From the NCBI GenBank assembly GCA_900617975.1, contig UZAE01000840.1, positions 1 to 17,681 of the forward strand: 17,681 bases of DNA, read 5' to 3'. A program made the translations under genes and the position numbers. The notes under the pieces are model-generated. The model was not told where the DNA came from. It saw nothing but the letters and a program-made list of their open reading frames with translations, and did not search any database. The stretch is from Rodentolepis nana (Eukaryota; Platyhelminthes; Cestoda; Cyclophyllidea; Hymenolepididae). Shown one piece after another: positions 10,553 to 17,681 of the stretch. Each line of letters starts with the position of its first letter. Position 1 is the stretch's first letter.

Positions 10553-10813
10553 AGTGGTTGAAATAGCTCAGATGGTTAAACTTGCATAGAGTGCAAAGTA
10601 CAATCATTGAGTCATGCAGATTACAGTTCCCCAAACTCTCATGGATTTCAGATGTGTCCTCCTCATTCGAGACCGGTATGTAGACTCCCTGCAACTTTTA
10701 TGAGTACTACCGGCTTATGTCAAACTCAGAAACCTGCTTAAAATAGCTGATCAATGTTGAAATTTGGACATTGATAACAAAAATAACATTTAGCTATGTG
10801 TATAATAATAATA
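10553..10813 (+). mobile_element. tRNA-derived SINE relic
   Basis: The head holds tagctcagatgg at 10564-10575, a full match to the RNA polymerase III A-box pattern TRGYNNARNNGG found in tRNA D arms. About 50 nt downstream, gttccccaa (10626-10634) looks like a decayed B box with bases missing from the T-loop. A non-tRNA body follows, and the sequence ends in a (TAA)n tail at about 10801-10813. Polymerase III head, unrelated body and short-repeat tail are the layout of a tRNA-type SINE. I could not find a clear target-site duplication, and the ends are approximate. It is distinct from the LINE-partner family in this window, which has no such head. Confidence 0.5.
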
Positions 10814-10864
10814 GGATTCGAACACTGACATACTGCTGAGTGAAGTGTGCTTCGGTTGTGAGGT
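10812..10864 (-). repeat. tRNA-like 3' fragment (B box), opposite strand
   Basis: On the minus strand gtgttcgaatcct contains gttcgaatcc, a near-consensus B box/T-loop. It follows ...cctcacaaccgaagcacactt, which could be an eroded anticodon-side segment, and is followed by a (TTA)n run shared with the tail of the plus-strand SINE. No A box was found in the expected place, so this is a fragment of a tRNA or tRNA-derived SINE at best. Confidence 0.3.
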
Positions 10865-10906
10865 AATTTTTGTATGAATCTTTATTTGGCCTCCCTAAGA
10901 CTGCTA

Positions 10907-10927
10907 TTAACGCATTGGGTGCGTTAA
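10907..10927. repeat. Short perfect hairpin
   Basis: Arms ttaacgca (10907-10914) and tgcgttaa (10920-10927) enclose the loop ttggg. This is a compact 8-bp stem with some GC in an otherwise AT-rich setting. No function is implied. Confidence 0.7.
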
Positions 10928-12872
10928 ATTGAGGAATAATGATCACCGTGGCAGCAATATAAAAGTTAACCAGTTAATGAACCAAACGAAAAAAATTTTC
11001 AAAAATCCTGAAAGAGATTTTCGAGAAGGGATGGGAAAGAGGCCAGATTTATGGGGTATTTGCTCCTTATTCCTGGAATTTTGAGTAAAACTCTTTGACG
11101 GTATTGCCGATTTGAATTGACTATATTTGCTGTTTTAAACCCTAATTTGTTTTTCCAATGAGATTGTAAAATAAATATTGTCCATTAAGGGTGTTAACAT
11201 GAAATGTTGAGAAAAATCTCCTGTAATGGACATCAACACCGCAGTCTTCAAATATCTTAAATTGAAAAGTGCTCCCTTATATGGAAGAGTTTAATGACCA
11301 AAATATGGCAAAATATAATTCAGAATATGGAAAAGTTTTTTTAGTTTGATGGAAACGCATTTACGAGCATAAATATTTAATAATTATAATAATAAAAATG
11401 AAGCATTGCTACACTCAGTTTGTATTTATAATACCAACGCAAGCATTATTACATGGACAGTATATAAAAGTAGCACTCAAGCCAGAGCGAATTTTAACAT
11501 GTTAACCAAACACTTTAATTTCATTTATTAATGCCACAAGTAAAATAGCTACTCGCGTTCTATGAGCAACGTCTGTAAAAGGAATACAACCACTTATATG
11601 TACACCATATGAGAATGACCATGAATGAATGAAACACACAGTGCAGGTAATTTAGTACCAACAGCAGAAATTGTGACTGGATTAATGACGCCTAAGAACA
11701 CACTTTTCAGGCCACTAGAACACACAAACTTTATCAACTGAGCGGTATTAAAGAAAACCTTCAAAGCAATTTTGTCTGGTAGTTGAAAGTTTCTTGGTTA
11801 TAATGTGGAAGAATATTATGGGATGTGATACGTACCTTCCTCTGAAATAACTTTTAAGACGTTGCAAATGTGTATACTTGCTAGGTTACGATGTAAAAGA
11901 GACTTTTGATATAGGTCGCATTAATAAAATGAAGGAAAATTTCAGTAAGAATGGATAATCTTTTCATTCATAAATAATATTTAAAAGATTAGTTTTCTAA
12001 TATTAATTTAAGAGCCGTTATCAATTTTAAGCAAGTTATAGTTCATAAAGACCACTCCAGTTGATCAATCGTTTCTGTGTGTTGGTATGATATGATGAGT
12101 GAAAATATAAATATCCTTATAATAAAACCTAAAAATAAAGAAATTATTTAAAATAAAACGATATAAATAGGAATTTCTGGGATTATTTTCAAATTTTAGA
12201 AGAAAAAATAGTCTCATGCGTTTAAAACAATTACTCCAAAATTCAAATTTAAATATCCGCTTGCATCATTATTTTTTATTTATTTTTAAGTATAGAAATA
12301 AGTTATTTATTTTCCAGCTTAAGTTAGCAGTGTGCTGGAAATTAAAGTCATTTGTTTATGTAACTTTTATCCTCGTACTGGGGATAATGTTTCATTAATT
12401 ATAAAGCAAATGAGAACATTATGCCAATATTATTGAAGGCTGAATAATCAATTTGCAACTTAAATTTGATGAAACGAAACATCGGAATTGAGCATTCTAA
12501 TAGACGCCTATTTTATTTGAGAAAAATAACGTTGGCAGACTGCCTTGTTGAATTTGCGTTTACTGGGATATTATTTAATGATAATGCATTTTTTTATTTC
12601 AAATTAAATGAGATTAATAAAAATATCGAATAAAGAAATAAAAAATTCACTGTAGATATTAAGGTGGAAGTGGCAGAACTAGTACAGTGCTTTTGAAACA
12701 AAGTCCACAAATGCTATCTTTAATATATATGTTCTGATGAAAATCTGATTGTTTCAATATTTTTCATCTATAAATACCTCAAACTTTTTCTATTTTTATA
12801 AATTAGTTTATGTCTGAATATTTTATAAACAATATTTGACTATTTGCTGCATTGAATGCCAAAGTCAATATC
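10928..12872. other. AT-rich intergenic DNA, nothing firm
   Basis: No supportable gene. An inverted repeat tgtccatta/taatggaca spans 11179-11232, with a small inner stem (aacat/atgtt). A TATA-like tatataaaag at 11461-11470 has no clear initiator or coding frame after it. The plus-strand frame at 12216-12398 reads as AT-rich chance sequence. Confidence 0.5.
11179..11232. repeat. Inverted repeat with nested stem
   Basis: Outer arms tgtccatta (11179-11187) and taatggaca (11224-11232) are exact reverse complements and enclose a smaller aacat/atgtt stem. It could fold as RNA, but arms of this length arise by chance in a sequence of this size. Confidence 0.5.
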
Positions 12873-13001
12873 TATTTGTCATAAAACAGCGCGTAGGTTA
12901 ACGATTAATTCATCATCAGGGGAAGCCTTGGGCATCAAATGCCATAGAAAATTGCTTGTTGGTCAGATGTGGTCATGGTGAAGATATGTTTATGACAAAT
13001 A
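12873..13001. mobile_element. Possible small TIR element (MITE-like), unconfirmed
   Basis: A perfect 13-bp inverted repeat, tatttgtcataaa at 12873-12885 and tttatgacaaata at 12989-13001, encloses about 100 bp. That interior has a few less AT-rich blocks, such as aggggaagccttgggc. If the outermost TA on each side is the target duplication, the layout fits a tiny Tc1/mariner-type MITE with 11-bp ends. No second copy is present in the window, and a match of this length can arise by chance in AT-rich DNA. Confidence 0.25.
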
Positions 13002-14995
13002 ATTTAGAATGCAAACGTTTAAAACATTTTTTTGTTTTCATAATGAATCAAAAATAAAATCGTGAATAATTTGATTCATAAAAAATATGACCATAGATGT
13101 TAATTATCGGGCAATGATAAAGCTTAATGTTCGAAAGAAAATGAAACATTCATGCAAATAAAAATCTTAGCATTTTAAAATTCATTTCTTTGCCTCAAAA
13201 TAAAAAGAGTAATACAAAACTGCCTTAATAACCTTTGCTTAGCTCATCTTTCAAATAGAAATTTAAGAGAACATTTTAGAGTAATGTTCTCGCCTGCGGC
13301 ATTTATTATGATCCTTTAATATATATTATTACCAAAATTAACACTCAATGAATTTCTTTAATATGGCAGTTTAAAACAATTGTATTAAGATTGAGATAAT
13401 TAAATTTAAACTGTCTTTATAAATTAATATTTTTTAAGCAATACTTTGAAATATATTTGACTTTAATGGCAACCAAAACATGCCGATTGTAGCGGAAAAT
13501 ATTATTTCATCATAATGTTAAGTTATCATTGTTAATTTAGTGCATTGTTATTTTTGGAAGTCATTTTGCCCTACCTTTCGTTTCACATTTGTGATTTCTT
13601 ATGGATATATATTCTTGACAAAGCTACCAATTTTAAATTGAAACCCACACTTTGTACTCATTTATAACTTATAAATAAATACTAGTTGAGGGATTCAAGA
13701 CTTACTGAACGAACAAGTTAATGAATTATTTTGCCAACAAAAAGTAAAACAAAAAATTATTTACCTACGATATGGGTGGTAAACAGCCATGAGTAAATAC
13801 ATTCAACGGGGAAGCCAATGAACCGATGAACACATTTTCTGTCTTGGCATAAAGGGTAACGCTCTGAGCTAAAAACGGTTTTGACTGATCTACCTGTATT
13901 TGCAATAAACCGTAAATTATAAATTAAAATTATCTGTCAAAATGTTTAAACAGTATAGGTTAATGTAAAGGGGACACTGAGTAAATTCCAACTTTGTGCA
14001 CGATCAGTGAAATTTGGAGCTTTGAAAATTGACCACTCTGTAAAAATTCAAAATGTAAATAAATTACATCTCTACAAGACCCTATGCTACTCTCAGAATC
14101 TTTTCGATCACCTCTTCTTTATTCTCCCTTTTAAATGACTAGAGTTGATTTCCCAACTGTATAGCAATTTTTGCATGCCAGGCAAATTTAAATAAAATTC
14201 GTAAAACAGGGTTGTTCAATTTGCAAGTAAGGAAGTGCAAGGGTTATTGCATTTGAAACTTATCTATTTGCCCCTTGTTGGAGAAAAGTAGCTCATTTAC
14301 GACACAACTTAACTTTTGGCAATTAGTTGCAATATGATAGGTGCAATCAGGGTTGGTAAAAAATTATTATAGCGCAAGAGCATGGGAAGGTAATAGCCTT
14401 GTAAGCGGTGAACCAATAATATCAAATGGGAAAGCAAAATCGAATTTTAATTTAATGGGAAAGTGGTTTTCAGTTGATAACAGGTTTGGAATCCGAGAAT
14501 CAAAGAATGCATCTGACAAAATCAATCTATTAGACAAATAATAAAAGACGATAATGAACTTCAATGGCAGGAAACCTAGATATCGATAGCACTCGACTAT
14601 ATCATTGTCATAACGCTAAAAGATTGAAACTATGCTAGAAAGAATAAGAGAAGTTTCTTTCATGATTACGAGTGCAGGGCAAAAGTATATGCTTAAGCGC
14701 GAAGCTTAACATTGATCAGGCGGTAAACACAATCATATGAAGATGAAAACTTCCAACAAAGAATTCAATTTTTAATAAACATGTGTACAGGTTCCAAATT
14801 TTTACTAAAATTTTTAGGGGTCTAAATTTTATTCCTAATATAGGGCTATTTACCTTGACTTCAATTTGATAAGTAAGTAAACTGCCTGGATATAAATTTT
14901 GGTTTTGGAAGGAGAATTAGCAAACTACTTTTGTCAGTTGGTGAGTAGTGATATTTGAATATGATGCATCAAATGAATAGAGCAATGGCTTTACC
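13002..14995. other. AT-rich intergenic DNA, nothing recognised
   Basis: No supportable gene. A 10-bp inverted repeat (atgaatcaaa/tttgattcat, 13043-13079) is of a kind expected by chance. Overlapping frames on both strands at about 14341-14564 are mutual shadows. They encode nothing recognisable and lack start context or splice signals. Confidence 0.55.
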
Positions 14996-15007
14996 AATTT
15001 TTTAATT

Positions 15008-15084
15008 ATGGGGTGTGCGATAGACTTGAAGTCAACTTAAAGGCTAATGATAACCATCAAGACGACTGCCATTTGATATAAAAA
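15008..15084 (+). mobile_element. Minimal retroposon copy D (ends only)
   Basis: About 77 bp. The first ~20 nt are identical to the start of copy B (atggggtgtgcgatagactt). They join directly to the 3' box (gaagtcaacttaaaggctaatgat... to catttgatataaa). Everything between, including most of the leader block and the whole pyrimidine-rich middle, is missing. A likely 12-bp target-site duplication with one mismatch flanks it: aattttttaatt at 14996-15007 and aatattttaatt at 15085-15096. That repeat is low in complexity, so it is weaker support than for copies A-C. The junction does not follow the GT-AG rule on either strand. An internal deletion or template switch therefore fits better than splicing. 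Confidence 0.85.
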
Positions 15085-15096
15085 AATATTTTAATT

Positions 15097-15719
15097 TTAA
15101 AAATTTAATTTTATGATCAACTTGCTGAATCACTTGCGGTAGTTTTATTTACTAAAAAGCATGACAGCAATGAAGCTCTTTGGCTATTATTTTTTCATTT
15201 TCTCGCTAATCTCTTGTATTTTATCGTTGGTTGCCACGTAGACATATACTTCTGTTATAATTAAAATTACAGTGTCATTTATTATTTAGTAGTTTTGAAT
15301 AAAGAAAAAATTTGAAAATTGCGAATTGCAATATTAAATATAATGGTCATGTCGAGGATCAATTACGGTAGGTTTAATTTCCAGCAACTTTGTTTAATTA
15401 CTAAAATAAAAAGTAATTCTCCCAGTAGGGAAGGTCTGAAGTGAGTTCATATAATGAATAAAACATGTCATTTAAAATAATGTTGTGTAATTGTTACAAT
15501 GTTTGCACCTAAATGAAAAATCCTGCTCAACAGATTTAAACTACCCTTGGTAAACAATAATTTGAATGTGCATCAAATATTTCCTTTGCACACTCTCTCT
15601 TGAAATGACAAATAATTTTGCATTTAACAGCTTGGTTGGATTAGAATAATACTTGCATTCTCAAGGTATTAGGTTTACCTTTTTGGAATATTAAAATCAA
15701 CTTTTATGAAAGCTACAAT
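15097..15719. other. AT-rich spacer, nothing recognised
   Basis: AT-rich DNA after copy D. No open frame, repeat pair or RNA fold was recognised. Confidence 0.5.
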
Positions 15720-16335
15720 TGGCGTCGACATTTCATGCACAATTTGTATTCTTTAACAGAGCAAAAATTGCTATGTCGACAAATACGAATGATTTGAGCA
15801 TAGGCGATAGCATTTAACCGTATGTTGCCTACAAAAAGCTTTGACTTAATGAAATGAGATTCGCATTAAACGCAAGCCCCCAAAAAATATTAAATTTCGA
15901 CTTTGCGAGAAAGTAAATCCTGTTCCAATTTACTTCCTCCGCTGACCAATTTTTGAACGCAAACAAACCTTCCAGGGTTTAGCAATTTTACTAAAATCGA
16001 CGTTCAAGGAAAGCACTTTGAAAGAATTCCCATTCGCACGCTCCCTTTTAATTTTGCTGCATTAGAAACACTCCGAAACCATAAAAGTTTAACTGGAATC
16101 AAGCTTCTCTACCTTCGATGGAAATTTGATTTGTCTTAACAAAGAAAAACTAAATTTAATTATGCCACTTATAGAGACGAATTTGATCTCATTCAATTGA
16201 TCATCTCTTATTTATTCTTGCCACGATTACATTAGTTGATATTCATTTGGAATTTGATAAGTAGCCCATCGAAAGTTGCTATTGTTCGAAAGAATATAAA
16301 TATTTGAGTTGATGGCGCTAAACCATCAAATTGAA
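15720..16335. other. Somewhat GC-richer non-coding block with small hairpins
   Basis: This stretch reads as less AT-rich than its surroundings, notably about 15860-16130, with mixed-composition phrases rather than A/T runs. It begins with an inverted repeat, gtcgacat (15724-15731) and atgtcgac (15773-15780). It ends with a 7-bp stem, ttgatgg (16309-16315) and ccatcaa (16323-16329). No frame is open far enough to suggest an exon. It could be conserved regulatory DNA, an untranslated exon or an unrecognised old repeat. The sequence alone does not decide. Confidence 0.3.
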
Positions 16336-17227
16336 ATCAAAGTTTAAATACGTCAATCACAATTGTTGCTTCACAGTGGTAGTTCATTATGAAATATGAG
16401 GCAAATGACTAAATTTCTAGGTCATTTTTATTTATTTGAATATCCGATAGTTCATTGGTTTGAGTTCTTTGTTTTCTTATTTTGGAATTACATTGAAATC
16501 TCTTTTATTCTACTGTTCAATAACCCCAGTCATTAGCTAAAAGTTTAAATTGTAATCTCCTTGATTACATATCAAATATGCAGCCTTTGTAGACCTCTTT
16601 TTGAACTGTTCTCACTTTGTCTAAAGCGTTTTCACCTCTTGGAAGTGATTGGTCAATTCTGACAGAGAATTTTCAGTACATTCGAGTTACTCAACTTAAA
16701 CGGTTTTCCTCATATACAAAGCTTAAAAATCCTTTTCATTAATTTAAAGGTTTTTTCATGTAATTAACATTTCATTTTCAAATTGTTGCATGAAATTCCT
16801 GTTAGTAGTGCATATTTGGATTTTCCATATTTAGCCTTTCGTTTTACTCCACAAAAAGGAAAATGGGGACTTAACTTTATTTTTTCCAGAAATTTAGCAT
16901 CCTATCCGTAAGAAATTTTAAAGACTCTAATTTTTTTAGGATTAATGACCTAGTATCAGTGCAGTTACGTCAGCTTGTCAAGTTATAATGTGTATTAGCG
17001 TAATTTATTTTCATTTTTTGGTTGTTCCCCAGCGCTCGATGGTATCTAAAATAATATTAAAATTATTTATAAAATATGTGGACTGGTTTTAGAGAAATAA
17101 GTTAACACAATTAAAAAATAACTAAACAACGTCAAATGTATCATAAAAATAATTTGGATTTATTTACAATCTCTAAGGACTTTCGAATGAATCAGGCAGT
17201 TTAAAGAACAGTATATGTCATAAAATC
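16336..17227. other. AT-rich spacer, nothing recognised
   Basis: AT-rich DNA leading to the last retroposon copy. No gene, RNA or repeat was recognised. Confidence 0.5.
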
Positions 17228-17239
17228 ATTCCTCAACAA

Positions 17240-17568
17240 AGGTGTATGGTAGACTTACCTTCATGTGGTGCACCCTGGGCAACGTATACTCATACACTAA
17301 TAAAGTCTATTAAACGGCAGCTGACTTCAAACTATCATGACCCGACCGTATGTCATATTCTACATTTTCACAGTACTCACCCCACCTTTTCTTTGCCTTT
17401 GTGTCTGTCTGTCTTTTCTACATCTGTGAATCACTCTTCTGCCCCCCCCCCTCTCTCTCGAATTTTTTCCACTTTGATGCTCCTTACTCTCTCAAGCCCG
17501 AAATCAGCTAAATGGCTAATGATAACTATTCAAAACGCCTGTCATTTGAAATAATCATAATAATAAAC
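17240..17568 (+). mobile_element. Short non-autonomous retroposon, copy E
   Basis: Nearly full-length. Its blocks match copies B and C in order: ggtgtatggtagacttacc, gtggtgcaccctgggcaacg, aaagtctatta.cggcag, an ATG at 17337-17339 aligned with the LINE start codon, a long C/CT run at about 17440-17460, and the 3' box (aagcccgaaatcagcta to catttgaaataa). The tail is (TAA)-rich. The flanking repeat is weak: attcctcaacaa at 17228-17239 against ctccctcaataa at 17569-17580, 9 of 12 matching. The 3' edge is therefore uncertain by a few bases. A plus-strand frame of about 100 codons through this copy is an accident of the repeat and not a gene. Confidence 0.9.
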
Positions 17569-17580
17569 CTCCCTCAATAA

Positions 17581-17681
17581 CTGTAATGCTACCACATTTA
17601 GAAAAATTGCCTAAATTATGGTGATAAAAGATATTTAATAAAAGCAATAATGTGCAACCTGGATAAGAAAAGAAGAGAAGT
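17581..17681. other. AT-rich end of window, nothing recognised
   Basis: About 100 bp of flanking DNA after copy E, with no recognisable feature. Confidence 0.5.

Noticed and set aside
11461..11470. TATA-like tatataaaag
   Set aside because: The ATG downstream opens only a ten-codon frame and no initiator lies at the right distance. Such strings are common here.
11658..11712. Donor/acceptor-like pair (gcaggtaatt ... cttttcaggc), considered as a tiny intron
   Set aside because: The implied intron is very short and the flanking frames are not open on both sides.
13043..13079. 10-bp inverted repeat atgaatcaaa/tttgattcat
   Set aside because: This length and spacing are expected by chance in AT-rich DNA, and there is no target duplication.
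14341..14564. Overlapping frames on both strands
   Set aside because: They are mutual shadows of about 65 codons with no recognisable features, within the chance range for this length of DNA.
15026..15030. Splicing as the cause of the internal deletion in copy D
   Set aside because: Compared with copy B, the missing segment begins with ACCTCC and ends with GCCT. This fits GT-AG on neither strand, even allowing one base of junction ambiguity.
15724..15780. microRNA-like hairpin
   Set aside because: Only 8 bp pair cleanly, with a long loop. The second paired block needs several gaps.
17246..17554. Plus-strand frame of about 100 codons
   Set aside because: It lies entirely inside retroposon copy E. 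The frame is not open in the other copies, and the predicted protein is a translation of the repeat.

Overview
The window looks like AT-rich, gene-poor nuclear DNA from an animal. It is most likely an arthropod and probably a spider: the retroelement protein fragments and the short repeat family resemble those I associate with orb-weaver genomes. The taxon is an inference from memory and was not searched. There is no bacterial-style gene layout, no rRNA, no intact tRNA, no CRISPR array and no convincing multi-exon host gene. Everything well supported is mobile-element DNA.

Layout. (1) Positions 1-1344, minus strand: the 5' part of a jockey-like non-LTR retrotransposon (LINE). It has a leader of about 100 nt, then an apurinic-type endonuclease domain, then the linker before the reverse transcriptase. 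It is broken by two frameshifts and two in-frame stops and runs off the left edge. (2) Five plus-strand copies of a short retroposon at 2641-2933, 3585-3885, 4711-5033, 15008-15084 and 17240-17568. Three have clear 12-13-bp target-site duplications that I could align by eye; the other two have weaker ones. (3) A perfect 35-bp palindrome at 5366-5400. (4) A weak candidate small ORF with a signal-peptide-like end on the minus strand at 7044-7193, with a TATA/initiator-like arrangement upstream. (5) A tRNA-headed SINE relic at about 10553-10813, abutting an opposite-strand tRNA-like fragment. (6) A possible small TIR element at 12873-13001. (7) Long AT-rich stretches with nothing recognisable. 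One somewhat GC-richer block at about 15720-16130 could be conserved non-coding DNA.

How the parts relate. The first ~100 nt of the short retroposon match the LINE leader, from its 5' end to its start codon. The short family is therefore best explained as a non-autonomous partner of the LINE, with LINE-like ends around an unrelated pyrimidine-rich middle, mobilised by LINE enzymes. One copy (15008-15084) keeps only about 18 nt of the 5' end and 50 nt of the 3' end, yet appears to carry a target-site duplication. This LINE/parasite pair is the most coherent biology in the window. The LINE 3' end lies outside it, so the match at the 3' ends cannot be tested here.
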